A stretch of DNA of 64,000 nucleotides from Hyphomicrobiales bacterium (GTDB lineage Bacteria; Pseudomonadota; Alphaproteobacteria; Rhizobiales; Rhizobiaceae), in NCBI GenBank assembly GCA_900473915.1, contig UCNG01000020.1:250439-314438 (forward strand). Direction: 5' to 3'. A program made the translations under genes and the position numbers. The notes under the pieces were generated by a model, which made no database searches, was not told where the DNA came from, and was given only the letters and a program-made list of their open reading frames with translations. Positions 1 to 8,874 of the stretch are shown piece after piece. How positions within the stretch are numbered: the stretch's first letter is position 1; every line of letters begins with the position of its first letter.

Positions 1-6
1 ACTGCC

Positions 7-384
7 CTACTGCCCTACTTGATCCTCCAACGCCTGCTTCGCAGCCAGCCGGTGCGCGGGCGTGATGTGGGCGCGAACGGCGGTCAGCGCCGCCATCAGC
101 ACGGCAACGTCATCCGTGAAGCCGATACCCGCCAGAAGATCGGGAATGGCGTCGAAGGGCAGGACGAAATAGGCAAGTGCGGCCATCAGCGTCATGCGCA
201 CGCGGGTCGGCGTCTTCTGGTCGAGCGCGCAGTAATAGGCAGCAACAACCTCGTCCATGAACGGCACCATGCGACCGGCGCGGCGCGCGGCCTTCCAGAA
301 TCCGTTCTTCACCCGCTCGCTGCGCTTCTTGAATTCGCTCTCGCTGCCGGGTTCGAGGATTTCACCGATTCTGACGTCATCCAT
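7..384 (-). CDS. DUF1232 (YkvA-like) small membrane-associated protein
   Basis: The gene encodes 125 aa. The DUF1232 core lies at about residues 63-105, where a hydrophobic stretch contains the family-typical LPFDAIPD followed by GFTDDVAV. It probably spans or dips into the inner membrane once or twice. No biochemical role is established for the family. The ATG is preceded by an AGGAG-type ribosome site about 10 bases upstream. The stop codon (TAG) lies only 6 bases inside the window edge. The family assignment rests on the conserved core. Function is unknown. Confidence 0.8.
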   Translation of the reverse strand: MDDVRIGEILEPGSESEFKKRSERVKNGFWKAARRAGRMVPFMDEVVAAYYCALDQKTPTRVRMTLMAALAYFVLPFDAIPDLLAGIGFTDDVAVLMAALTAVRAHITPAHRLAAKQALEDQVGQ

Positions 385-467
385 TCTCGTTCAACTCCTG
401 TCGTCCTGATTCCGATCATCGAATGCAGGTTGTGACCGGTTGAAAATGGGGAGTTTGCGTCGCTCTT

Positions 468-499
468 GCAAGTCCGGGGCAAGTCCGGTGCAAGTCCGG
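468..499. repeat. Three tandem copies of an 11-bp unit (GCAAGTCCGG-N)
   Basis: GCAAGTCCGG begins at 468, 479 and 490, an exact period of 11 bases. It lies in the 240-base gap between the DUF1232 gene and the next gene and is followed by a C-rich run. It may be a small tandem-repeat locus of variable copy number. Confidence 0.75.
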
Positions 500-624
500 A
501 CCATTTCTCCCCCCGCCCGATCCTGCCAGAACCATCAGCTACAAGGCCCCCGCCAAATCCCCAAAATACAGATTCGACCGGATCGCTTTCACGCTGGAGC
601 GATGCCGCATGAATGGAGGTTTTG

Positions 625-1122
625 ATGCATTTGACCGGCTATGGCGAAAACTTCATCCGCAGCGACCGCTCAACACGGCTGTTTCGCGGCAACCAGCTGC
701 TGGCCGCCGGAAGCGAGGACGATTACATCACCATCGATCTGTTCGAGGCCGGGTGCTACGATGCCGCCGTCTATCTGCGGTTCCTCTTCGGCGCTGGAAT
801 CTCGCTCAACACCCTGCGCGGCACCTCCAGCCAGAACTGGATACCCATCCTGAATTTCCGGGCGGGCGAACAATGGAACGGCTATTCGGCGTTGCCCTAT
901 GGCAAGGCCATCGGCTTCTATGACGTGCAGGCGGGCCACGTTTTCCACGCCGCCATTTCGCTCGGCGACGTCTATATCCGTGGCGTCCATGGCGGCAAGC
1001 TTGGCCAGAACTGGCAGGACCGCATCAATCTGACCCGCGTTCTTCCCTATTCCAGCCGCAATCCAGACGGCAGCTTCAATTATGATCGCCGGAAGATTTA
1101 TGTATATATCTCAAAGCTTTAA
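625..1122 (+). CDS. Hypothetical protein, about 165 aa
   Basis: I do not recognise the family. The reading frame opens at an ATG at 613, but GGAGG at 615-619 lies inside those first codons and is correctly spaced for the ATG at 625, which I take as the start. The product starts MHLTGYGENF. It is soluble-looking with no signal peptide, is rich in aromatic and glycine residues, and ends in a basic, tyrosine-rich tail (YDRRKIYVYISKL). Codon use matches the neighbours. It converges with the pterin dehydratase gene, leaving a 2-base gap. Confidence 0.7.
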   Translation: MHLTGYGENFIRSDRSTRLFRGNQLLAAGSEDDYITIDLFEAGCYDAAVYLRFLFGAGISLNTLRGTSSQNWIPILNFRAGEQWNGYSALPYGKAIGFYDVQAGHVFHAAISLGDVYIRGVHGGKLGQNWQDRINLTRVLPYSSRNPDGSFNYDRRKIYVYISKL

Positions 1123-1124
1123 CT

Positions 1125-1415
1125 TCAGGCCAGGGCGTTCATCTTGCGCGCAAGCTTGACGTCGAGTTCGGTAATGCCGTTCTCGCTGTGGGTGGCAAGC
1201 GTGACATCGACGCGGTTATAGACATTGAACCATTCGGGGTGATGGTCGAGCTTTTCCGCGTGAAGCGCTGCGCGCACCATGAAGCCGAAGGCGGCGTTGA
1301 AATCCTTGAACTTGAAACTTTTGGAAATCGCCTCGCGTCCGTCAACCTTCTGCCAGCCGTCAAGATCCTTGAGCGCTTCGTTCAGTTCGTTTTCCGTCAG
1401 CCGGTTGCGTGTCAT
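1125..1415 (-). CDS. phhB: Pterin-4a-carbinolamine dehydratase
   Basis: A 96-aa cytosolic enzyme that dehydrates 4a-hydroxytetrahydropterin, recycling the cofactor of aromatic amino-acid hydroxylases. The full-length family signature is present: HAEKLDHHPEWFNVYN spans about residues 52-67, with the catalytic histidine pair at H58-H59 and a third histidine in LATH. An upstream in-frame ATG at 1502 would add 29 residues with no family counterpart and would run through the divergent phosphatase start, so I use the ATG at 1415. No hydroxylase gene (phhA) is adjacent in this window. Confidence 0.9.
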   Translation of the reverse strand: MTRNRLTENELNEALKDLDGWQKVDGREAISKSFKFKDFNAAFGFMVRAALHAEKLDHHPEWFNVYNRVDVTLATHSENGITELDVKLARKMNALA

Positions 1416-1471
1416 CGTCTTTCGCCTATGTTGCGGTTTCTGAAACAACTTATCATGAACGCGAGAGTTCC

Positions 1472-1999
1472 GTGACCGTATCAGTGACCGCATCAGCGCC
1501 AAACAGCATTCTTTTCATCTGCGCCGGCAATATCTGCCGGTCTCCGCTGGCCGAAGGCGTGATGGGGCAGGTGCTTGAAAAGCGCGGCATTCGCCATGTG
1601 CTGGTCGATTCCGCCGGAACCAATGGCTACCATACCGGCGAGGAACCGGACGAGCGCTCCATCAGCGTTGCGGCGCGTCATGGTCTCGATATTTCGGGGC
1701 AGCGCTGCCGCCAGCTGATCGCAGGTGATTTCAGCCGTTTCGACCTGATCCTCGGGATGGACCGCTACAATATGCGGATGATCGCCGGGCGACAGCCCGC
1801 AAATGCAAGCGCGCATATCGGGCTTTTCACCGAGATTGCCGAAGGGCGGGCGGTTGAAATCCCCGATCCCTATTACGGCGGGACCGGGGATTTCGAAAAG
1901 GTCTACCGGATGGTTCTGGCGGCTTCCATCGCACTTGCCGACCAGTTCTGGCCCGTGCGGGAAACGGCGACCAAAGGCCAGGCTTCTTCCACGATGTAA
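1472..1999 (+). CDS. Low-molecular-weight protein-tyrosine phosphatase
   Basis: The product is about 175 aa. The P-loop C(X)5R is at the N-terminus (CAGNICRS, C17 and R23 from the proposed start), and the general-acid motif DPYYG lies near residue 130, so the active site looks complete. The frame is open from an ATG at 1409, but that would overlap the start of phhB. A GTG at 1472 with GAGAG four bases upstream puts the P-loop at the usual distance from the N-terminus. The substrate is unknown; relatives act on protein phosphotyrosine or exopolysaccharide kinases. The last 97 bases overlap the 3' end of the convergent thpR gene. Confidence 0.85.
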   Translation: MTVSVTASAPNSILFICAGNICRSPLAEGVMGQVLEKRGIRHVLVDSAGTNGYHTGEEPDERSISVAARHGLDISGQRCRQLIAGDFSRFDLILGMDRYNMRMIAGRQPANASAHIGLFTEIAEGRAVEIPDPYYGGTGDFEKVYRMVLAASIALADQFWPVRETATKGQASSTM

Positions 2000-2499
2000 G
2001 GCCCGCCGCCAACCGAATCGCGCGACGACATCAGCACGAACCGTCCCACCTTGAAGGGCAGCGTCGCGAAGTTGCCGCGTGAGGACAGATAACGCGCCAC
2101 ATCGTCGATGCGGGCGTTTCTGAGCCGCGCCAGCGTCACATGCGGCGTGAACTTGCGCGGATCGGCGGGAATGTGCAGCCGCTGGCAGATACGTTCGATT
2201 TCCGCCTGCAAAGCATTGAGTTCAGGCGAGGGGGATACACCCGCATAGATGCTGTGCGGCTTTTTGGAGCCGAACGCATTGACACCCGAGAGGTTGAGCA
2301 TGAATTCGGGCCGCCGCACGCGATCGAGCGCATTGGCAACCTCGTCGGCCACGTGGCCTTCCACATCTCCGATAAAACGCAGCGTTATGTGGTAGTTTTC
2401 GACATCAATCCAGCGTGCGCCGGGAAGACCGCCTCGCAACAACGAGAGCGAAAGCGCGGCATCACGCGGGATTTCGAGGGCAGTGAAAAGACGCGGCAT
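1903..2499 (-). CDS. thpR: RNA 2',3'-cyclic phosphodiesterase (2H family)
   Basis: A 198-aa member of the 2H phosphoesterase family (once called 2'-5' RNA ligase), which opens 2',3'-cyclic phosphates. Both catalytic HxTx motifs are present: HITL at residues 37-40 and HVTL at 120-123. The start has a strong GAGGAGG site 8 bases upstream. A C-terminal extension of about 25 residues beyond the usual family end is encoded on the strand opposite the phosphatase tail, giving a tail-to-tail coding overlap of 97 bases (1903-1999). Confidence 0.9.
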   Translation of the reverse strand: MPRLFTALEIPRDAALSLSLLRGGLPGARWIDVENYHITLRFIGDVEGHVADEVANALDRVRRPEFMLNLSGVNAFGSKKPHSIYAGVSPSPELNALQAEIERICQRLHIPADPRKFTPHVTLARLRNARIDDVARYLSSRGNFATLPFKVGRFVLMSSRDSVGGGPYIVEEAWPLVAVSRTGQNWSASAMEAARTIR

Positions 2500-2528
2500 A
2501 AGGCATCCTCCTCGAAGCGTTCCCTGTC

Positions 2529-2630
2529 AGAGCGCCTGCATCCGGCTGGATGCGTGAAAGACGCTCTAACCCAGAGTGTCAGTGCATCGTTCCATCGATG
2601 ATTCGATATTTGCCGATGCAGCTAGAGCGA
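2529..2630. repeat. Mosaic palindromic repeat element
   Basis: The gap between thpR and the esterase gene holds nested inverted repeats. A perfect GCATCC-GGCT-GGATGC hairpin (2538-2553) sits inside AGAGCG (2529-2534) and CGCTCT (2562-2567) arms. A second pair, TGCATCG (2583-2589) and CGATGCA (2614-2620), follows. The AGAGCG/CGCTCTAA border motif recurs around the other palindromic elements of this window, so this is probably another member of that Rhizobiales repeat family. Confidence 0.6.
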
Positions 2631-2677
2631 ATCAAAGTTTCCTGTCGGGGGCAAGCTGTTTATGCTCCCGGCTGGCG

Positions 2678-3397
2678 TCAGCCTCCCGATGTCCCCTTGT
2701 TTTGCATATCCGTCAGGCTCTTTTCGATAGTGGGCATGAAATTGGTCACCATCGTTTCGACGCCTTTCTCATTGGGGTGCATTCCGTCCTCGAGCAGAAA
2801 CTCCTTCTTCGTTGCTACCCCGTCGAGGAAAAACGGGTAGAGCGGCACGCCGTATTTCTGCGCCAGCTTCGGATAGATCGGGTTGAATTTGGCGGCATAA
2901 TCCTTGCCCATGTTGGGCGGGGCCATCATGCCGGCGAGAATGACCGAAATGCCGCGCTGCTTGAGGCGCGCCAGCATTTCGTCGAGGTTCTTTTCGGTAA
3001 TGTCGGGCTCGATGCCGCGCAGCGCGTCATTGGCGCCAAGTTCAAGGATCACGAGATCGGTGCCATCGGGAACCGACCAGTCGATCCGCGAAAGACCGCC
3101 CGTGGTGGTGTCGCCCGACACGCCCGCATTCTCGATCGAAACCTCGATGCCCTTGTCGTTGAGCGCCTTTTCAAGCTGCTGCGGAAAGGCGGCATTGGAA
3201 GGCAGCAGATAGCCCGCCATCAGGCTGTCGCCGAAGCCGACAATCCTGATCTGGGACAGTTGCTCGGTCGGCAATGCGTCTTCAAGGCCGGTCGGTTCTT
3301 CCTGCGCCTGCGCCGAAATGACGGGGCTTGCCGCCATAAAAGATGCAATCGCCGCAAAAACAGGGAGCCATGCCGGAATTGAGAGTTTGAAACACAT
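2678..3397 (-). CDS. Periplasmic SGNH-hydrolase (TesA-like arylesterase / lysophospholipase)
   Basis: A 239-aa exported GDSL/SGNH esterase. The signal peptide covers about residues 1-31 (hydrophobic core then AQA). The SGNH blocks are all visible: GFGDSLMAGY with nucleophile S58, the block II glycine in AGVSGD, GAND at 121-124, and DGMHPN with D204 and H207. It is related to E. coli TesA and acts on acyl or aryl esters in the periplasm. It is divergent from the ABC ATPase at 3518, the same gene partnership as E. coli tesA-ybbA-ybbP, which suggests the two units share a physiological role. Confidence 0.88.
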   Translation of the reverse strand: MCFKLSIPAWLPVFAAIASFMAASPVISAQAQEEPTGLEDALPTEQLSQIRIVGFGDSLMAGYLLPSNAAFPQQLEKALNDKGIEVSIENAGVSGDTTTGGLSRIDWSVPDGTDLVILELGANDALRGIEPDITEKNLDEMLARLKQRGISVILAGMMAPPNMGKDYAAKFNPIYPKLAQKYGVPLYPFFLDGVATKKEFLLEDGMHPNEKGVETMVTNFMPTIEKSLTDMQNKGTSGG

Positions 3398-3517
3398 CGT
3401 CGAAAACCCATATTTGAGGGGCTGTGGGCAACTGGCCCGCCGGACTTCTCTTCAATAATTGGCGCAACATAGGTTCAAATTTGTGGCGCGCTATTATTCA
3501 TATAGGATAAAAACTGC

Positions 3518-4246
3518 GTGACGGAACAGGTTGTTGGCCCGATTATCGAACTTGAGAACGTTCATCTGACCCTTGGGCACGCCGCCTCGTTGGTCCACGT
3601 GCTGAAGGGCGTTTCCCTTCATATATCGCAAGGCCAGTCGGTCGGTATCGTCGGTCCGTCCGGTTCCGGCAAGTCCACGCTCTTGATGGTTCTGGCCGGT
3701 CTGGAACATGTCGATAACGGAACTGTGAAGATTGCGGGCGAGACGATCAGCCGGATGAGCGAAGATCAGGCCGCTGCTTTTCGTGGCGCGAATATCGGCA
3801 TCGTGTTCCAGTCCTTCCACCTCATTCCCAACATGACCGCGCTTGAAAATGTCGCCGTGCCGCTGGAGCTTGCCGGTCGCCGCGATGCCTTCGAGGTGGC
3901 TGAGCGCGAATTGCGCGCCGTCGGTCTCGGCGAGCGGCTCACCCATTATCCGTCCGAGCTTTCCGGCGGCGAGCAGCAGCGCGTGGCGATTGCCCGCGCT
4001 CTGGCGCCTTCGCCTAAAATCCTGATTGCCGACGAGCCGACCGGCAATCTCGACACCGCGACGGGTCGCCAGATTGCCGATCTCCTGTTTGCCAAGCAGC
4101 GCGAAAATGGCCTGACCATGGTGCTGGTCACGCATGATCCCGCGCTTGCGGCGCGCTGTGACATTGAAATTCCGGTGCGTTCGGGTCGGATCGAGGAACC
4201 CGCGCAGGGCGGCTCCATCCTCGAAACGCTGGCGGCAGGCGCATGA
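3518..4246 (+). CDS. ABC transporter ATP-binding protein (YbbA/LolD type)
   Basis: A 242-aa ATPase of the MacB/LolD/YbbA class. Walker A is GPSGSGKST near residue 48, the signature motif is [15 protein letters not shown], and Walker B is [12 protein letters not shown]. The start is a GTG, with AGGA about 10 bases upstream. The last four bases overlap the start of the permease gene (ATGA), implying translational coupling. Partner and placement point to a YbbA-YbbP-type mechanotransmitter rather than a classical importer. The substrate is unknown. Confidence 0.88.
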   Translation: MTEQVVGPIIELENVHLTLGHAASLVHVLKGVSLHISQGQSVGIVGPSGSGKSTLLMVLAGLEHVDNGTVKIAGETISRMSEDQAAAFRGANIGIVFQSFHLIPNMTALENVAVPLELAGRRDAFEVAERELRAVGLGERLTHYPSELSGGEQQRVAIARALAPSPKILIADEPTGNLDTATGRQIADLLFAKQRENGLTMVLVTHDPALAARCDIEIPVRSGRIEEPAQGGSILETLAAGA

Positions 4247-6792
4247 GTGCGGCCAGGTCTTTCTCGCTCGCTCTCCGCTTTGCGCTGCGTGAAATGCGCG
4301 GCGGGCTTGCCGGTTTCTATATTTTCCTCGCCTGTATCGCGTTGGGCGTTGCTGCCATCGGCGGCGTCAATTCGGTGGCGCGCTCGGTCAGCACCGGCAT
4401 TGCCTCGGAAGGCCAGACCATTCTGGGCGGTGATGTCAGCTTTGCGCTCAATCAGCGCGAAACAACGGCGGAAGAACGCGCCTTCATCGACAAGCAGGGC
4501 AAGGTCGCGGCAAGCGCCACGATGCGCTCCATGGCGCGCCTGCCCGATGGCTCCGACCAGTCGCTGGTCGAGGTGAAGGCGGTCGACGCCGCCTATCCGC
4601 TCTATGGTGAATTGAAAGTCCAGCCGCAGCAATCGCTTAGCTCCATGATGGGCGAGAAGGACGGCGTCTACGGTGCCGCCGTGACGCGGGATTTTCTGAA
4701 CCGCATGGACCTGTCGCTCGGCGCGAGGGTTCTGCTCGGTTCGCAAGCCTTTGAACTGCGCGGCCTGATTGAGAGCGAGCCGGACCTGCTGTCATCCGGC
4801 TTCAATTTCGCGCCGCGCTTTCTGGTTTCGCTGGATGGCCTCAGGGCTTCCGGCCTCATCCAACCCGGAAGCCTTGTCGATCACATCTACAAGGTTGCCC
4901 TGCCGGACGGGGCGACGGATGCGGCAATCGCCGAAGTGAGGCGGCAGGCCGCTGCCGATTTTCCCGATGCGGGCTGGAACATTCGTTCCCGCGCCAATGC
5001 CGCGCCAGCGCTCAGTGCCAATATCGAGCGCTTCTCGCAATTCCTGACGCTGGTGGGGCTGACGGCGCTGATCGTCGGTGGCGTCGGCGTCGCCAATGCG
5101 GTGCGTGCCTATCTCGACGGCAAGCGCGGCGTGATCGCCACCTTCAAGTCGCTCGGCGCGCCCGCGCGTTTCGCCGTGCTGGTCTATCTCGTCCAGATCA
5201 TGGTGATCGGCCTGATCGGCATCGCGCTCGGGCTGATTCTGGCGGCGATCATTCCCTATGCGGCAGCAATGGCGCTTGCCGATTATCTGCCGGTCGCCGG
5301 TGGCGGCGGCTTCTTTCCGGGAGCGCTGGCGCTGGCCGCCGTCTTTGGCCTCATCACCACGCTTGCCTTCGCGATCATTCCGCTTGGCAGGGCGCGGGAC
5401 ATTCCGGCGACGGCGCTGTTCCGCGAGCAGGGCTTTGAACAGCGCGGCCTGCCGCCGTTCCTCTATCTCGCTCTCGCCGTTCTGCTGATTGCAGCGCTTG
5501 CGGGGCTGGCGCTTTACGTCGCCTATGACCGGCGCATCGCGGCGATCTTCATCGTCTCGGCCATTGCTGCCTTCGGCGTGCTGCGGCTGGTCGCGGACGG
5601 CATTCGCTGGCTTGCCCGCCGTGTCCCGCGTGTGCGCTCGACCGCACTTCGGCTTGCGGTCGGCAATATTCATCGTCCCGGCGCGCTGACACCTTCCGTG
5701 GTGCTGTCGCTTGGCCTTGGCCTGACGCTGATGGTGGCGATTGCGCTGATCGATGGCAATCTGCGCCGACAGGTGACCGAGAATATTCCGGCCCAAGCCC
5801 CGGATTTCTTCTTTGTCGATATCCAGAACCGCGATATCGGCGATTTCACCAAGCTGGTCAGCGGCATCGTGCCTGACGGCAAGCTCACCTCCGGCCCGAT
5901 GCTGCGCGGGCGCATTGTGGCCTTCAACGGTAAGAATGTGCGCGACATGACCATTCCGCCGGAAGCTGCCTGGGTGCTGCGTGGCGACCGTGGCATAACT
6001 TTTTCCGATACAGTCCCTGAAAACTCGACGCTGACCGAAGGCGAATGGTGGTCTCCCGGTTACAATGGTGAACCGCTGGTCTCCTTCGCGGAGCGCGAAG
6101 GCAAGGAACTGGGCCTGAAGCTTGGCGACACGGTGACGGTCAATGTGCTTGGCCGCAACATCACCGCGAAGATCGCAAGCTTCCGTCAGGTGCAGTGGGA
6201 AACGCTGGCCATGAATTTTGTCATGGTGTTTTCGCCCAATACCTTTGCCGGTGCGCCTGCCACCTGGCTGGCGACGCTCACCATTCCCGACGGGCAGAAA
6301 AACCTTGCGCCCGATGTGCTGCGGCAGGTCACGAAAACATGGCCCGCCGTCACCACGGTCAGCGTGACCGATGCGCTCAATGTCGCCAATGATCTGATCG
6401 GCCAGCTTGCCACCGCCATCCGCGCCGCCGCCTCCATTGCGCTTGCCGCATCGGTTCTGGTGCTGGGCGGGGCGTTGGCGGCGGGCAACCGCGCCCGCGT
6501 CCACGACGCGGTGGTGCTGAAGACGTTGGGCGCCACGCGCGGCACGCTGATTACGGCCTATGTGCTTGAATATATGCTGCTCGGGCTGGCGACGGCCCTT
6601 TTTGCCCTTGCCGCCGGCAGCGCGGCGGGCTGGTATGTCGTCGTCGAAATCATGAAGCTGAAAGCAAGCTTCCTGCCCGATGTGGCGCTGATGACGGTGG
6701 CCATGGCGCTGGTGCTGACGGTCGGCTTCGGCCTTGCGGGAACATGGCGCGTTTTGGGCCAGAAGCCCGCAAAGGTGCTCAGAATCATATGA
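4243..6792 (+). CDS. FtsX-like ABC permease (YbbP type)
   Basis: An 849-aa inner-membrane protein. A first TM segment (about residues 20-40) is followed by a large periplasmic MacB-like domain. An FtsX core of three TMs comes at about 265-385, then a second set of hydrophobic segments at about 405-500, another periplasmic domain, and a C-terminal FtsX core (about 715-845). This duplicated arrangement is that of E. coli YbbP. It is translationally coupled to the ATPase. Such systems probably extract or move lipids or proteins at the membrane, and the neighbouring TesA-like esterase suggests a lipid link. The exact substrate is not inferable. Confidence 0.85.
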   Translation: MSAARSFSLALRFALREMRGGLAGFYIFLACIALGVAAIGGVNSVARSVSTGIASEGQTILGGDVSFALNQRETTAEERAFIDKQGKVAASATMRSMARLPDGSDQSLVEVKAVDAAYPLYGELKVQPQQSLSSMMGEKDGVYGAAVTRDFLNRMDLSLGARVLLGSQAFELRGLIESEPDLLSSGFNFAPRFLVSLDGLRASGLIQPGSLVDHIYKVALPDGATDAAIAEVRRQAAADFPDAGWNIRSRANAAPALSANIERFSQFLTLVGLTALIVGGVGVANAVRAYLDGKRGVIATFKSLGAPARFAVLVYLVQIMVIGLIGIALGLILAAIIPYAAAMALADYLPVAGGGGFFPGALALAAVFGLITTLAFAIIPLGRARDIPATALFREQGFEQRGLPPFLYLALAVLLIAALAGLALYVAYDRRIAAIFIVSAIAAFGVLRLVADGIRWLARRVPRVRSTALRLAVGNIHRPGALTPSVVLSLGLGLTLMVAIALIDGNLRRQVTENIPAQAPDFFFVDIQNRDIGDFTKLVSGIVPDGKLTSGPMLRGRIVAFNGKNVRDMTIPPEAAWVLRGDRGITFSDTVPENSTLTEGEWWSPGYNGEPLVSFAEREGKELGLKLGDTVTVNVLGRNITAKIASFRQVQWETLAMNFVMVFSPNTFAGAPATWLATLTIPDGQKNLAPDVLRQVTKTWPAVTTVSVTDALNVANDLIGQLATAIRAAASIALAASVLVLGGALAAGNRARVHDAVVLKTLGATRGTLITAYVLEYMLLGLATALFALAAGSAAGWYVVVEIMKLKASFLPDVALMTVAMALVLTVGFGLAGTWRVLGQKPAKVLRII

Positions 6793-6899
6793 ACGATTTG
6801 TAACGCAAAGGCAGAAAATAAGCTTAACCCCTTGGATCGCATGGATAATGCGGTTCGCCTTTCAAGTCGCTACATCACGTTTTTTTACAGGAACTACTT

Positions 6900-6995
6900 G
6901 TAGGAGAGGGCCGAAATCCCCATAATGTCAGGCAGGCATGCTGGAGTCCCGCCAGCGGCGCCTGGCGGCGGCTCGACTTTGGGAGCGCCCCGACA
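6900..6995 (+). ncRNA. Probable ybhL leader RNA
   Basis: The 234-base gap before the Bax-inhibitor (ybhL-type) gene contains a GC-rich structured segment. It includes a hairpin CCGCCAG (6949-6955)/CTGGCGG (6962-6968) and a purine-rich AGGAGAGGGCCGAAAUCCCC-like stretch at about 6903-6921. A conserved RNA motif called the ybhL leader was described upstream of this gene family in Rhizobiales. Position, size and GC-rich stem character agree. I matched it from memory and context, not by a covariance model, so the boundaries are approximate. Confidence 0.55.
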
Positions 6996-7026
6996 CCGGA
7001 CGGGACATGGCAAGAGGATTTAAGTC

Positions 7027-7809
7027 ATGGCTGACTTTCGCAATATTCAGGCGCAGCAGAGGCCGGTAGGCGGCGCTCGTGCCGATGCAGGCATCGATCA
7101 GGGCCTGCGTAGCTATATGCTCGGCGTCTATAACATGATGGCTATCGGCCTGGCCGTTACCGGCCTTGCCGCATTCGCCGTTGCCGCACTCGCAACCACC
7201 ACGGATCCGTCCGCAGCCGTCGCGCAGCTCGCCAACGGCAAGATGCTCACCGGCCTTGGCGTGGCGCTCTACACGTCCCCGCTTCGCTGGGTGGTGATGC
7301 TTGCGCCGCTCGCGGCAGTGTTCTTCCTGAGCTTCCGCATCGAGCGCATGTCGGTCTCGACCGCTAACGCCGTCTTCTGGGGCTATGCCGCCCTCGTCGG
7401 CCTGTCGCTGTCGTCGATCTTCCTGGTCTTCACCGGCCAGAGCGTCGTTCGCACCTTCTTCGTGACGGCTGCTTCCTTCGGCGCGCTGTCGCTTTACGGT
7501 TACACGACCAAGCGCGACCTGTCCGCAATGGGTTCGTTCCTGATCATGGGCCTGTTCGGCCTGATCCTGGCATCGGTCGTCAACATCTTCCTCGGCTCCA
7601 CCGCGCTGCAATTCGCAATCTCGGTGATCGGCGTCCTGATCTTCGCAGGCCTCACCGCCTACGACACGCAGTCGATCAAGGAAATGTATTACGAAGGCGA
7701 TGCTTCGGATACGCAGGGCCGCAAGATCGTGATGGGCGCGCTGCGTCTCTATCTCGACTTCATCAACATGTTCACCTTCCTGCTGCAGTTCATGGGCAAC
7801 CGTGACTAA
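7027..7809 (+). CDS. Bax inhibitor-1/YccA family inner-membrane protein
   Basis: A 260-aa polytopic protein with about seven TM segments, spanning about residues 35 to 255. It has the family-typical acidic residues near the C-terminus (AYDTQSIKEMYYEGD) and the ending FINMFTFLLQFMGNRD. Members are pH-sensitive calcium-leak channels or modulators of membrane proteases (YbhL, YccA). The start has AGAGGA 8 bases upstream. It is monocistronic: a strong terminator follows immediately and a probable leader RNA precedes it. Confidence 0.92.
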   Translation: MADFRNIQAQQRPVGGARADAGIDQGLRSYMLGVYNMMAIGLAVTGLAAFAVAALATTTDPSAAVAQLANGKMLTGLGVALYTSPLRWVVMLAPLAAVFFLSFRIERMSVSTANAVFWGYAALVGLSLSSIFLVFTGQSVVRTFFVTAASFGALSLYGYTTKRDLSAMGSFLIMGLFGLILASVVNIFLGSTALQFAISVIGVLIFAGLTAYDTQSIKEMYYEGDASDTQGRKIVMGALRLYLDFINMFTFLLQFMGNRD

Positions 7810-7831
7810 TCAGCCGAAGAGTGCTTGAACG

Positions 7832-7859
7832 AAAGGGCAGCGGAAACGCTGCCCTTTTT
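7832..7859 (+). terminator. Rho-independent terminator of the Bax-inhibitor gene
   Basis: A GGGCAGCG stem with a GAAA tetraloop and CGCTGCCC is followed by five T. It starts 23 bases after the stop codon. Confidence 0.92.
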
Positions 7860-7922
7860 GCTTTTGTGCAGGCAATTTCTGATGCATGTTGGGAAGCTCC
7901 AACATTCCCTTGCGGTTACAAC

Positions 7923-8468
7923 ATGCCCGTCATCCGTGATTTCCAGCCTGCCGATATCGAAACCATCACTACGATTTATACCGATGCCGTGCTGACCGGC
8001 GCCGGTTCCTATGAGATCGAGCCGCCGACAAGGGATGAAATGGCAAGGCGGTTTTCGGCATTCGTAGAGCAGGGCTTTCCGATCCTCGTGGCGGAGGAGG
8101 AGGGCCGGATTCTCGGCTATGCCTATGCGAGCTATTTCCGCGTCAGGCCAGCCTATCGCTGGCTTGCGGAGGACTCGATCTATATCGCTCCCAATGCCAA
8201 GGGAAAGGGCGTCGGCAAGCTTCTGCTGCGCGCGCTTATCGCGCGTATTTCCGCATTGGGCTTCCGGCAACTGCTGGCGGTGATTGGAGACGGGGAACAG
8301 AATATCGGTTCGGTCAGGCTGCATGAAAGCCTGGGCTTTGCCCATTGCGGGCGCATCGAGGGTTCTGGCTTCAAACACGGACGCTGGCTCGATACGGTGC
8401 TGATGCAGTTGCCGCTCAATGGCGGACGCTCAACGGAACCGGGAACGCCGCCGCTGTCCTCATCCTGA
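7923..8468 (+). CDS. GNAT N-acetyltransferase (phosphinothricin / YncA-like)
   Basis: 181 aa from the ATG at 7923. The longer open frame would begin inside the preceding terminator and is not credible. The GNAT fold is clear: an N-terminal beta strand (VIRDFQPADIETI), the FSAFVEQGFPILVAEEEGRILGYAYA region, the acetyl-CoA loop NAKGKGVGKLLL (Q/RxxGxG/A type) and the C-terminal LHESLGFAHCGR. It resembles phosphinothricin or methionine-sulfone acetyltransferases. The last codons lie inside a dispersed repeat (8464-8480), so the C-terminus (TEPGTPPLSSS) is probably repeat-derived. Confidence 0.85.
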   Translation: MPVIRDFQPADIETITTIYTDAVLTGAGSYEIEPPTRDEMARRFSAFVEQGFPILVAEEEGRILGYAYASYFRVRPAYRWLAEDSIYIAPNAKGKGVGKLLLRALIARISALGFRQLLAVIGDGEQNIGSVRLHESLGFAHCGRIEGSGFKHGRWLDTVLMQLPLNGGRSTEPGTPPLSSS

Positions 8469-8480
8469 GCTTGTCGAAGG
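8464..8480. repeat. Dispersed 17-bp repeat overlapping a stop codon
   Basis: CCTGAGCTTGTCGAAGG is a motif found widely dispersed in many alphaproteobacterial genomes. Here the GNAT stop codon (TGA, 8466-8468) is part of it, and it ends 2 bases before the convergent DUF2794 stop codon. Confidence 0.55.
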
Positions 8481-8481
8481 A

Positions 8482-8874
8482 TCAGCTTTCCACGAGCTTG
8501 AGGCTCTTGTCGAACACGCGCAGCACGCGCTCCAGCTCGTGGCCCCGCTTCATGATAAGCCCGCTTGCGGCGATGACTGAATAGGCGCCCTGCTTTTGCG
8601 CCAGCTTCGGATTCTTCTCGATGCGGAAAAGCGGCATCTCGCTTGCGCGGCGAAAGATGGAGAACACGGCACGGTCGCTCAGATGGTCGATGGCGTAGTC
8701 GCGCCACGTGCCGGAGGCGACCATGCGGCCATAGATATTCAGGATTTTGCCGAGTTCATGCCGGTTGAAACTGACGGGAGCAGGCCGCGCGCGGTCGAGG
8801 GGAACGACCTTTGGCGAAGCAGACGAGGGTGATGGGGACGACGAATCCTCATTCGCTGCGCTTGACGTATCCAT
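8482..8874 (-). CDS. DUF2794 family protein
   Basis: A 130-aa conserved alphaproteobacterial protein. The first 30 or so residues are Ser/Pro-rich and disordered. The conserved part runs from about residue 35 to the end and includes FRRASEMPLFRIEKNPKLAQ and the GAYSV segment typical of DUF2794. A very good AAGGAAGGA ribosome site precedes the ATG. No function is known. The small basic fold suggests a cytosolic protein. Confidence 0.82.
   Translation of the reverse strand: MDTSSAANEDSSSPSPSSASPKVVPLDRARPAPVSFNRHELGKILNIYGRMVASGTWRDYAIDHLSDRAVFSIFRRASEMPLFRIEKNPKLAQKQGAYSVIAASGLIMKRGHELERVLRVFDKSLKLVES

Noticed and set aside
440-625. Short open frame covering the 11-bp tandem repeats
   Set aside because: No ribosome site, repeat-encoded Ser/Pro/Arg-rich sequence, overlaps the next gene's start region.
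4792-6504. 570-codon open frame opposite the FtsX permease
   Set aside because: Gln/Arg/His-rich shadow with no plausible start or family.
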